From positions 1,054,001 to 1,118,000 of the forward strand of contig JAKSGN010000005.1 in NCBI GenBank assembly GCA_024180945.1: DNA of 64,000 bases, given 5' to 3'. A program made the translations under genes and the position numbers. The DNA is from Macrophomina tecta. Its lineage: Eukaryota > Ascomycota > Dothideomycetes > Botryosphaeriales > Botryosphaeriaceae. The notes under the pieces were generated by a model that saw only the letters and a program-made list of their open reading frames with translations, was not told the origin of the DNA and did no database searches. How positions within the stretch are numbered: position 1 is the first letter of the stretch; each line of letters opens with the position of its first letter. This document shows positions 44,684 to 55,323 of this stretch, one piece after another.

Positions 44684-47597
44684 CTAAAGACCACCACGGA
44701 AATAGAAAATCCCGCCGATGTCAATAGAAGCCCTCTTCTCTCCCAATTTTGCCTGGCAAGACTCTTCCTCTGAGTCCCTATCAGCCTCTCCATCGCACCC
44801 TTCCACCAGGACCGTTCCCTCGTCCCAGCTGCCGGCGAAGCTCGGATCGGGCCCTCTTGTGGGCTCCTGATACTGAGAAATTGTTGAGCCCTCCGCCGGC
44901 ACAACCAGCAGTGGCATCCGAAGCCTCTTTCCATCCTTGGCGATCTTGGACTCCACGGGTTCTTCGGCGAAAGCGACACCCGATGGGAGCTCTGGACGGA
45001 CGCTCACGCGGAAAGGGGCGCTTTGTGTTTGGTGGCCACAGTAATCCTCGATGCTGGCCTGCAAATCAGCCAGCTGGGCGGCGCTACGGCTTTGGAGCTG
45101 AAGTGGGGTTGCGTCGAAGGAGCTGCAAAGTCCGACCCGGCTCTGGTAGTGGGCTGCCGAGGAGCGCTCGGCAGAGGAGCCGGCGAAAGAGTCGGCCGCT
45201 TCAAGGCCGCCCTGTTGAATAGACTCCGTTGAGATTCCATCCGGATCGCACTCGCTCCGGTCGTCCCGATGGCACTCCCCGATCAAGATGTTCTCCGCGC
45301 TCATGCCCGATATATTGAAGCACTGGCAAGGCGTCGAACAGATAGCGGCCACCCAGTGCTCAGTGGATCCGGCACCGGCGGTGGCGAGCCGCCTGAGGAA
45401 AGCGGAACCGCTGTGCTTTGGGGTGTCGGCTACCTGTCCAGCAAGAATGGCCTTGTCCTCGCTCTCTTCCTCAGATGCTTTATTGAGAGGCTGCGGCGGG
45501 GTAGGACGGGGATTGAAGACGATCTTCTCGTACGGTTTCTGCCAAGGAAAGACCTGGCCGGGCAAGAGAGGGACGTCATCTGAGCGGATGGGCTCAGGGG
45601 TGCTGTTCGTAGGAGGCTCGGTAGGCTTTGGGTTGGGCTGCTGCCACCAGTGTGCTGCAGGCGGACCTGGGAAAGGGTTGTTGGCTCCGTCGAAGATGCT
45701 GGAGAAACTCATGTTCTTGCGTTGGGGGGCAGCTTTATGGCCAGGCACTGGGGCAAAAGCTCTGGGGCCGGATGGACCAACGTCGACGTCAGAGAATGAG
45801 TCTGGTGGTGCAGTTTCGAAATCTTCAAGATTGAGGTGGTTACAGCCGCGACTGATCTTGCCACTGATCTTGTGACTTGCTAGGGTCTCTTCAGCAGCAG
45901 AGCCGGAACTTGTGCCCATGAATGTAGCGCTGGAAGTCCAACCAGTGAGATCCTTCTCTTTAGTGAGCTGTAGCTCCTTGGCTTCGCCAGTTGGACCCGT
46001 GGGCTCACGCTCTGACTCGGTCTCACATCCGCCACCAGTCTCATCTGCCATCTCCTCTGCTGATTCTTCAAGGGCCTCAGCAATGGGGTTCAGAGGGCCC
46101 GAGTTGAGCTTGACAATGCTAAATGGCGTGTTAAGGCGCGCACTGACAGCCGGGCTGAGTCCAATAGCACTGATACTGTCCAAGGTTACCTCGTCATCAA
46201 TCTGGACGTCACTGCTGCCATGAGTGACCAAGCCATCTTCACCGGACTCGACCAGAGGTGAAATGCTCTTGTCACCATAGAGAGCAGCAGTCTGCTCTCT
46301 CTCATTCTCAGCTAAAGCGGAGTCGCCAGCGTGGCCTGCAGCGGAGTCCGAGCTGTCGACAATCCGACTCAAAGAGTCCTCGCCAATCCGTAGGCCAGCC
46401 AGCATCTTGCCACTTGCGCCAGCCGTGCTCAGCAAGATGTCCTCATAACGCTCCTCTTCAGCGCAACACTTGAAGCGGGCAACGGATGGCTGGTAAATGG
46501 CTGCCTCCGGACTCTGACCAAGGTGGCGGACGACCATAGCCCGCTTGCGACGAAGGCTGCGGCCAGCGACAAAGGCACCGAGCGGAGTGGGTGGGTCCTC
46601 CTTCATCCCCTTATTGACAGGCTCAGGTACCGGCTGAGGAGTCGAGTACGGAGCGTAGTCTATCGTCTGCATCTCTGAGAGGTGGGAGCGCTCTGGCAAG
46701 AAGATACCACGAGGGAGGCGCTGAGTAGGCACCATGGAGCCATCTACGCGGCGATGCCATGACGGAAAGTCGTCGTCGTTCGGTTTCTTGAGGCCCATGG
46801 CACCGCGAGGGTAGCGGTCATGCCCGCCGCCCAGGAAGCAGAAACCCTTCATGCCGGTGGCGTGAGGAGGGAAGCCGACGGCCAGGCGAGCAGGGACGTC
46901 GTAGAGGTGGCGCTCGGCTCTGTTCAGACAGCTTGCGCGAAGAGGCATGCCGGGACTGACTCCAGGCTGAGTAGCATGTTCGCGGACCCAGAGATCGTTC
47001 ACAGCAATGCCACAAGAGTTTGCCCACTCGCACACTTCCATCGAGGTCGTGGTGTGGGCGTGAGGAGAGGCGCAATAACCGGGGTCATGGGCGGGAAGAG
47101 GTCCGTAGGTCAGAAGGCGGGGACCGTAGGCCGGGCCGTTCTCTTCATACTCCTCATCATTGCTGGGGCCGACAGGGTCAAGAGAGAGGTCGTCGAAGTT
47201 CGCGACCGGATTGGCGGTGGCCTCTGACTGCCGAGGCGAGCTCGTCATACTGCTGCCCTTCTTTGAGAAGTGGTTCGCGGGGAAAATTAAGCGGCTCTTG
47301 GTGTTTTTAGACCGGGCTGCCCCCTTCGAGGACTTGCTGCGGGAATCGGTGACTTTCTTTGCGGTCTTGCGGATGATCTTGGTAGCCGCTTTGCGAGCAC
47401 ATTTCAACTTGGATACAAGGCGCGCAACCCTGGAATTACTGTCGAAGAGTTAGAGATGCTTAAAATTGGTTTTTAATACCATGGTATACATACTAGGGGC
47501 GTATGTTGTAAACGTCCATCGGGGTGCAATTGGTGTCTCTGGCGGCAAGAGTGGAGGATGCAGAGGATGCCGCAGGCTGGACCACTTGCGAGGGCAT
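44684..47597 (-). CDS. Paralogue B of the local three-gene family, function unknown
   Basis: Exon 1 (47597-47494) encodes MPSQVVQPAASSASSTL; a 55-nt intron with a perfect GTATGT donor leads to exon 2 (47438-44684). 952 aa. Exon 2 opens with a very basic stretch (KLKCARKAATKIIRKTAKK), likely a nuclear or nucleic-acid-binding signal. The family domain follows: SPHAHTTTSMEVCEWANSC, then RASCLNRAERHLYDVP and GMKGFCFLGGGHDRYPRGAM. FLPERSHLSEM matches a block in gene C. The remaining 700 residues are acidic and disordered. It ends ASIDIGGIFYFRGGL; gene C also ends with an IGGIF segment. Same strand as A and C. Confidence 0.75.
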
Positions 47598-48970
47598 ATC
47601 GAACCGTTGGGAGCGTTTCTGGAAGCTTAAGTTATAGATAGGAGTTTTTAGAGCTTCGTACTGTGCCAGGAGAGGATGAGAAGCCGTTGCGAAACTGTGT
47701 TCGATGTTGTGGTGTCGATGCTAGATAGCGGATGCAGGTGTCAGGACGGTTGGACAGCAAGTTGGAGCTGATGATCACAAAAACATAGCGCTTTTAAAAG
47801 GGACTTCGAAGCATTCGGTTCGTGTTAAGCTTTCGAAGCGACAAAGTGAGTCTCCTTCGGCGCAATCACCATGCGAGTGTGATGTTTGCCATCGCGTCGA
47901 GGCGCGGATCACATACCGGTGGCAACGTAGACAACGCATCCATGATAGATAATCAGTCTATGAAAAAGGCCTCAAGCACTTCTTGTATACAGTGAAGAGT
48001 CTTCTGTGGTTCTGTGCCGAAGTGTTCCCTCCCGTACGCGGGCGCATCAGGGGCCCGCAACCTGCATCGCCTGTAGGACGAGTAGATGACCGTGGGCGCC
48101 TTGCACAATACTAATGTATATAGCAGTCTTATCAACCCCCGTAATCAGCTTCTTTGAGGTTTCAAGACTTAGTTTTTATGGATATTTCAGCCAGGCATGC
48201 GTTGATGACTCTACATCCTGAGAAAAGAATAGCATTTTAGGTGCCAGCAGGGACTGCGTAATTACACCGGTAGAAGAATAACTAAGGATGGATATTTTAG
48301 ATAGTAATTCATATTAGAATCCACTTTTGCATCCGCTATTCAGCGTTCATGTCCTTTGGGCGGCATGGTGGATGTAGCGGATACTGACTGGCTAGAATAT
48401 CATCGTAAAAACGGCACGCGAAGCTCAAAATCATTTTCATCAGGCCTTCGTGGTTCTTGTAAGGAATTTATTTGTAGTAACGCACAATTCAGCTATGTCT
48501 GCAACTATAGGCTGTCAGAAGGGCAGTGGCTTTTTGGGTTAATGGAGCGCAGCGGTGTGTTCTCTGCTTGGGTCTGGTTGTCCTTCCAAGCAGTATCGGA
48601 CAATGCAGCCATGCTTCTTAACTCTGTTTCGACGCGCAAACGAACAAGCACCAAAGCAAAAGACAAAGATCAAAGCCAATCAACGCTCAAACAATGCAAA
48701 GTTCCGCCGTTATGCCAAGCGATGTAACGCCGCGCAAATAAACCGCCACGAAAATGCCAAGGTCCTCATCCAGAATGCTGAGTGCTAATACTATGGTATG
48801 GTGGGCCTGATCCCCACGCAATATGCTGGAAGCTGGAGATGTGGGGGCCTTAGCAAGAATAAAAGACGTCGATGCACAGTTGAGGCAGCCATCTGGGTGT
48901 TTTCGTCTGTAGCCTACTGAAACTTGGGTTCAGACATATGCCTCCACTGCCCCAAATCTGGATATCTAGT
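47598..48970. other. Intergenic between paralogues B and C
   Basis: Promoter side of B and 3' side of C. Short frames only, without motifs. Confidence 0.5.
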
Positions 48971-50778
48971 TCAGCCAATTAATGCAAAAATGCCGCCGAT
49001 AACCGCAACAGCAGCGGCGGCCGTAGTCTTCCAATTGGGTGCATCCTTCGTGTCGTCTTCCCCCCTGCCGTACTTCTCCACAGAGATCTGGTAAAGCGTC
49101 TTTTCCGACCTGTTGTCACTGAGTGTACTGGTGCCTCTCGTATGGGAGCTGTCTCTGAATGTGCGCTGAGGCGAAAGAAGAGCTGGGCTAGAGGGCGAAT
49201 TGATGAGTTCGATGAATGTAAACTGCGAGCGGCAGCGGCCGTAACCAATGAGTTCGGGACCGGGGCTCTCCGTGGTGGAGGAGTCATTGATTTGCTCCTC
49301 GGCAGGTGAGGTTGTACGGATAATGATTGCGGGCGGCGTGCCGGGGGGTGTGGTGGACTCGACAGTGGTTGTGGCGAGCCCAAAGGTCTCGATGATGGCG
49401 TCTAGCGCCTCATTGTCGTCAGTATTGTCGCTCTTTATTGGTGGATGGTGTGTCCTCGGAAAGCGAAGGGGTGGTGAGGAAGGGGTCTTGCAGCTTCAGG
49501 GGCGTAATGAAGTCCAAGATTGGGATGATGGTGTCCTTTTCCTCGTTTTTCTTGTCTTTTTCGTCACTGTTGCAGTAGTTATCCTCGCCGAAGCTTCTGC
49601 CGTTATTTTTGCGGCCATGATCACCCCCGCTGCCACCGTCCGAGCTGGTGACGGGCTCAGTGGTGGGCTCCGGCTCGGAGGTGGTGGGAAGTTTGACGGT
49701 GGGCGTGGTGGCCTCAACAAAGAGTTCCTCATCCGGAGGAAGAAGTGGCAGTGATTCGACCGAGGTGGTGTTAGAATCGGCGAGGAGCTCTTTGGCCTCG
49801 TCATCGCCCTCCTCGCTGCTGCTGAAACCGCTCCACTCTTCCTCCGAGCTCCCCTTCTCCTCCTCTGCCACCATATTCTCGTCCACCAAGAGCCTCTCCA
49901 CCTTAGTCTCCTCCACCGCCAACCTCGCCTCCTCCTCCCTCTCTGCCGCCAGACTCTCCGCTACTAGTCTCTCTTCCTCGATCTTTATGTCCTCATCAGG
50001 AACAAACTCCATCTCGTCCGCATTCCAAACATCCGCCACATGTGACCGCTCCGGAAAGTGCCCTTCCTCCTTTGACCCCTTACACCCCCTCTCAAACATG
50101 GCTTTGGGCCGCTGCGACCCCTTCCGCGCATACACCTTAAACCCGCCCGCCAACCACGGCAGAAGGGTGCTCTCAGGCACGAGATAGAGCTCGCGGTAGG
50201 CGCGGCGCAGGCAGCTGGCGACGCGGGGGATGTCGTTGTGGGCGTAGTAGTCGCCGTGGGCGGTGCAACCGAGGATCCAGTCGGCGTCGTCCCAGATGGC
50301 CGGGGCGTAGGCCCAGGCGCAGATTTCGGGCGGGGTGCTGGTGAAGGTCGGGTGCAGGCTGGGCGAGGGCGTGGTGGTCCAGCCCGGGTGCTGCCAGGTG
50401 AAGAAGTCCTCGTCGCAGAAAGGGACTTCGCTGGTGGGAGGAACGGGGAGTGTGGCGGCGTCGATGGCGGGGGAGAGGGGGTTGGGGGGGGTCTTCGTCT
50501 TCATCACCGGAGATGACGGTCCAGTTGGGGGAAGAGTCTCCTTCGTTGGTGGGGTTGGTAGGGGTGTCGTCGTCAACGGAGACGGCCCTGAATGGGATGG
50601 GGATGCCAGTAGAGAGGTTGCCGATGGGCGCACTGTACTCCTGGATCTCGGGCGTGGAGAGTGTCTGCTGAGTTGACTGTTTGGTAGTAAGCTCGTCGAA
50701 CTCGGCATCCCAATCAATGGGGCCGAAGTTCTCGAGGCCGGAAGCGAAGCCCTGCGGATGGATAGGCTGTTGTGCCAT
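48971..50778 (-). CDS. Paralogue C of the local three-gene family, frameshift in a homopolymer
   Basis: Starts at the ATG of MAQQPIHPQGFASGLEN (50778). The frame shifts within a run of eight G on the plus strand (50484-50491); one base fewer restores the downstream frame. That frame carries the family domain: PSLHPTFTSTPPEICAWAY, RVASCLRRAYRELYLVP, then KGSQRPKAMFERG and FPERSHVADV. A further exon (49401-48971) is open and coding-like, ends WKTTAAAAVAVIGGIFALIG, and would put a hydrophobic tail at the C-terminus. It joins in frame through a proposed 166-nt intron 49402-49567 (donor GTGACG, branch TACTGACG, acceptor GCTAG). Corrected length is 546 aa. The middle is Glu-rich and probably coiled or disordered. 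The intron donor is the least certain part. Confidence 0.65.
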
Positions 50779-52392
50779 GGTTGGAAGGGGTATTGATGAT
50801 TGGAATTGGCGCAAAATTGCTACTATGATAACACTAGTCCAATGGAGCAGAATGCGTTACGGGTTAGTGTTGATGAAGTGAATCTGCGGATGGAAAGTCT
50901 CAAGCTCTGCGCGAGAGATTGCGCAAGGGAATGTATTCAGAAGCAGGGCTTGCGAGGGTCGGTGAATGTTTGCAAAGGCTGTGGAGGTGCGGAGTCTGTT
51001 ATTGCAGCGGTGGCGTGCGGGCGTTGTCGGGCAACAATGCGTCGCAAGTCGTTCAGGGAAGACTGGAACACGCAGCGGCGAGAAAGAAAAACAGGTGTGT
51101 GAGACGCTCGAGCGGGCGCCAGTAGGTTGCAATTGGTCCGTTTGTTACTATCGCCATGCGGACAGGGCTGCGGAAGTGGTGAATGGCAGCGTCTCGAGGT
51201 CCAGGTCAGCCATCACTTACGTCATTGGCATTGCAATCGTACTCTCAGCCAGCTATTCAGTGCGCTACATTAGTGGTACAGCGTGAAGGTGTTGGGGCTC
51301 ACTTTTCTTTTCGAGCCTTTGGTGCCGCCTTTTGGCGCGTAGATGCAGCAGTATATATGCAGCGGTCCGACTCAGACTCGGAGAAGTCTACCTGGATGAG
51401 AATGTTCATCCCAGCAGGAAAGAGTCTCGGAGATGGCCATCTTGCTGGTAATTCTCGGCAAGGGCAAGCAGTCGGCGAGCAGACAGCGACACGCTCGCTT
51501 GCTATTTGCCATTTGCGGTAGTACTTATATTCGGGCGTCCACAGTCAACACCTAGACCTCGTGATAGCCATCAGGCAAACCAATTGATCGGCCACAAGTA
51601 ACGAACGGGTATGCTAACCCGTCTTCCGTATTCGCGCGGAATGCGGCCGAAACTCAGCTTCGCTTGACTTTGCAGGTACTCGTCATCGTGGAAGAACGGT
51701 CCAAACTAGGGCGGAGCGCTTTTCAGGGGACCAAGGCACAGCTCTCGGCGTTGTGGCTGCAGTTGCTCTTGTGCAGAATTCCGTTCAATTCGCGATAAGG
51801 TAAGTGTTGGTAAGTATCGGGAGACTCTAGCGCATTTACTTCCTCGAGTCGACTGTTCTAATCAGCCTTGTACTGTACCAGTCGAGGGATGATCCTGTGA
51901 GGAAGTGCGGAGCCGCTCCACAGTCGACAGCGGCACACCTTTCTCCCTCCTTTCTGGTGTGTGCCGAAGTCCGCTTCAACTATGGGCCGGCAAATCAAGG
52001 CGTTTGCCCGCCCTGTCCCTGGTCCCCCTCACAGCCGCCCACGAGAGCTTGATTGTCGATATCTTGACGGGCTACGCGTAGAAGGCCCGGCATGCCAATG
52101 GAAAATGTGGGTGGCGGAAAAGCAGAGGAGGGCGTCGGATAAGTGAAGGAGGAGGAGGAGGAGAGGGCGTGGGGGCTGCGGCCGAGCGAAAGACGGCGGC
52201 GGCATCGGCCTGAGCTCGGCGGAGCAGCCGGCGGGGCCATGGGGTATTTCAGCGTCAGAGCTCCCCAAACGTCTCCACTCCCTCCGCTGCTGCAATCGAC
52301 AGCTCCAATTGCACCATTGCTGCTCCTTCGGCCTTGTCAACTGCCCCTCCCGCCTTTGTCGCATCGCAGCCAGAATCCCAGCCGGTCCTTAT
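50779..52392. other. Intergenic, divergent promoters of paralogue C and the SDR gene
   Basis: Several 60-110 codon frames on both strands, none with motif or splice support. No repeat of note. Confidence 0.5.
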
Positions 52393-53555
52393 ATGCCCTT
52401 CCTCCACCAGTTCGCCCGCACGAGCGCTGCTTTCCTCCGCACAGCTTCACGTCCCCGCGCAACAGCAGCAGCAGCAGCAGCAGCTTTCCCCCACCTTTTC
52501 CGCTCCGCCGACGCTGCTCGCACCATGTCGTCCGCCGTCGCCAAGCGCCTCGAAGGCAAGACCGTCGTCATTACCGGCGCCAGCTCTGGCATTGGCCGCA
52601 GCACCGCCTTCGAGTTCGCCCGCACCAGCCCGAAGGACCTGCGCCTGGTCCTGACTGCCCGCCGCGTCGACACCCTCCGCCAGGTCGCCGAGGACATCAG
52701 GAAGGAGGTTGGTGACGGCGTCAAGGTGCTCCCCGTCAAGCTCGATGTCAGCAACCCCGCCGAGGTGAAGAGCTTCGTGCCCAACCTGCCTGAAGAGTGG
52801 AGGAACATTGACGTGCTGGTCAACAACGCGTGCGTAGCGCTCTGAGCCACCCCGGCGGCATTGATGCTGACAGCGCGACAGCGGCCTCGTCAAGGGCGTC
52901 GCCCAAGCGCCCGAGATCGCCGAGGAGGACATCAACGTCATGTTCCAGACCAACGTCAACGGCCTGATCGGCATGACCCAGGAAGTCCTCAAGATCTACA
53001 AGCAGCGCCCCGATGGCGGCAGGGGAGACATTATCAACGTCGGCAGCATTGCGGGCCGCGAGGGCTACCCCGGCGGGAGCATCTACTGCGCCACCAAGGC
53101 CGCCGTGCGCACCTTTACCGACGCGCTGAGGAGAGAGCTGATCGCCACCCGCATCCGCGTCATTGAGGTTGACCCTGGCCAGGTCGAGACCGAATTCTCG
53201 GTCGTCCGCTTCTACGGCGACAAGTCCAAGGCAGACGCCGTCTACAAGGGCGTCGACCCTCTTACTCCCGACGATATCGCCGAGGTCATCGTCTTTGCTG
53301 CCGGCCGCCGTGAGAATGTTGTCATTGCTGATACTCTCATCTTCCCCAACCACCAGGTAAGCTGCTCTAGCCCTGCCCCCAGAAGCGCGTGTGAGATAGA
53401 CGAGAAGTTGGTGCTGACGGATCAAGGCCGCCGCCACGGTCATGCACCGGAGGTCGTGACGAGCGAATGGGGATTTTTCAATATTCTGACGAGCTGTACA
53501 GGCTGGTGCCGGCGGCGCCATGTACAGGAGACCTGTGAAGGACAACAAGATGTAG
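52393..53555 (+). CDS. SDR-family NADP-dependent 3-hydroxy acid dehydrogenase-like
   Basis: Classical short-chain dehydrogenase close to yeast YMR226C, which oxidises Ser and other 3-hydroxy acids. Exons 52393-52829, 52882-53356 and 53502-53555 give 321 aa. The Rossmann motif is TGASSGIGRS, followed by TARRVD, NNAG (split by intron 1), GSIAGREGYPGGSIYCATK with the catalytic Ser/Tyr/Lys, and DPGQVETEFS. The first ATG adds a 44-residue Arg/Ala-rich leader without acidic residues until SADAAR, resembling a mitochondrial presequence. The second ATG (52525, MSSAVAKRLEGK) matches the usual cytosolic start. Both could be used. The last exon encodes AGAGGAMYRRPVKDNKM. Confidence 0.93.
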
Positions 53556-53848
53556 ATACGGCCATGGAAATAGAAGAGGAGGATAGCGGCTTACGAATAT
53601 TTGGACGAATCAACAAAAGACATGTCAAAGACGAAAAAGTCTATGCATCAAAAAGTCTCGTGATACTATTGGTTCAGGAGATTTCGATCCGAAGAAGGCG
53701 CATTCCGACTTTCAGCATTCTCCAAATTGAACACCGCAGCCCCCGCCTTCTTCCCGCAGGCGACTTCTCCCTCCTCAAATGCACCTGAATATATTAGTTG
53801 TTAGGAAGAATATCTCTTTAAGTCGACCTCGATACACCGAGTCACCCA

Positions 53849-53955
53849 GCGCCGATGGTGTAATGGTTAGCATTAATGCCTTCCAAGGATCCCAGGCCAT
53901 CGACCTACGGTTCCAACGTCAGCATTAGATTCGGGTTCAATTCCCGATCGGCGCA
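53849..53955 (+). tRNA. tRNA-Gly (anticodon TCC) with 35-nt intron
   Basis: The acceptor stem GCGCCGA pairs with TCGGCGC, followed by the discriminator A at 53955. The anticodon stem is AATGC (53875-53879) with GCATT (53922-53926), the anticodon TCC is at 53882-53884, and the T-arm is TCGGG-TTCAATT-CCCGA. The intron 53886-53920 sits one base 3' of the anticodon, the normal eukaryotic place, and starts AGGA, which can pair with the anticodon. A pyrimidine/T-rich Pol III terminator (TTCTTTTGCG) follows within 15 nt. Confidence 0.93.
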
Positions 53956-55323
53956 GCTTCTTCTTTTGCGTTTTCTTTTTCGTCGTTTGCGACTGCTGGC
54001 GGCTAGCGATGCGGAGGAGGTTCGTGCGCCAGGGCTCAGGAGTGGGGCGCCGAATCCTTTTTTAAATGCTGGTAATCAGTTGCGAGCAGACAGCAAAAAT
54101 TCATGTTCAGATGGGGTTAAGAAAGCTATTAGGGATGTAGACTTTTCCGAGGTGCTTCCCAGGGAATTCGAACTAAAATGATCTGTCTTACGTTGGTCGT
54201 AGTTCTCGGCACAAATCCTTACTAGACACATGGTCAAGCGCAAAGATACTAGCATTGGGCTTCAATGAGCATGTATGGAATCATATCAGTCCCAGCAGAG
54301 GTCGAAAGCTAAGTCTTTTTTTTGTGGTGGTCCTGTAGATGAGACTCACTCCTCGCAGGGACCTGCTTCAAGGCACTGTAGCGATGGATTATCACGAGGT
54401 CGATCCTTCCGGGACCTTTCAATCAAATATGTCAGCACCGGGGTGCCATGATACCAGCAATACCTACATTCGGCGGCTGAAACTTTTTTTTTTCTTCATG
54501 TCAACAGGCTATACGAGTGTAACTCTACCGCCACCTGTTTTAGTTCTGCTTGCGAGACAATGTACCTTCTACCATCTTGACAATGATAACACATTGCTCA
54601 AGCACTTAATCAGTACTTGCTAGTACGCTTGTAGTCTTTAACTGCGTATCTGTCGCCAAACAGGCCTAGGCGGTCAGCATATCTCTCCAGATCGAGCCAA
54701 TGCTCATCCTGATTGCCAGCGCTCGCAAGAAATCGAAGGCGCCGGCGTCGAACATGGTCCATCGAAAAGCCATGATGATGGAACAGCATCGGTGCTGGTA
54801 TGGGTCCGTCTGGTTACTCCTAAACAATTCCTATTCGGACGAAGATCAAGCTTGCACTGGGTGCTCTTGGATTCATCACGGCACAGCATGCGAAGAAAAC
54901 AATCTTCATAAAAGCACGTCCGAAGAGGAATGGAAATGAGAAGGAGAAGGCTGAGACAGGCATCTGCTTACTGACGTCATGCGAATTTTCCCCAGATTCT
55001 TTCCCCGTGCATGGTTCTCCCCGCACGCCGCTCCCTTCGGCTGGAGCTTGCCCGAGCTGCTGCACACCAAACCGCGCCAATTCATCCAACGAGGCGGTCG
55101 AGCAAGCAAGCTCCTCATGATCGCCCACGACGTCCCGCCCTCTTTTCTTGTGTCGATTTTGCCTCCAATCAAGCTTCGAGGCGCTCGCCAGGGACGCCAT
55201 CAGGGCCGGAAAACATGGTTAAATTGTAGCTAAGTGCAGCCACCCCTTCATGGTTCCCCAGATTTTTGTTCTGCTTCTCCCAAAAATCTCTTGTCCTTCG
55301 TCTTACCTCTTTCCATCCTCAAG
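53956..55323. other. Intergenic
   Basis: Follows the tRNA and precedes the GH28 gene. No gene supported; overlapping short frames near 54.8-55.2 kb show no motif. Confidence 0.5.

Noticed and set aside
48356..48727. 123-codon plus-strand frame between paralogues B and C
   Set aside because: Begins at a non-ATG codon, has no motif, and lies in the gap without splice signals.
50400..50560. A spliced intron explaining the frame change in paralogue C
   Set aside because: The candidate donors (GTGATG, GTCATC, GTTGAC) have the wrong phase for the only nearby acceptor (CACCAG), and no branch site is visible.
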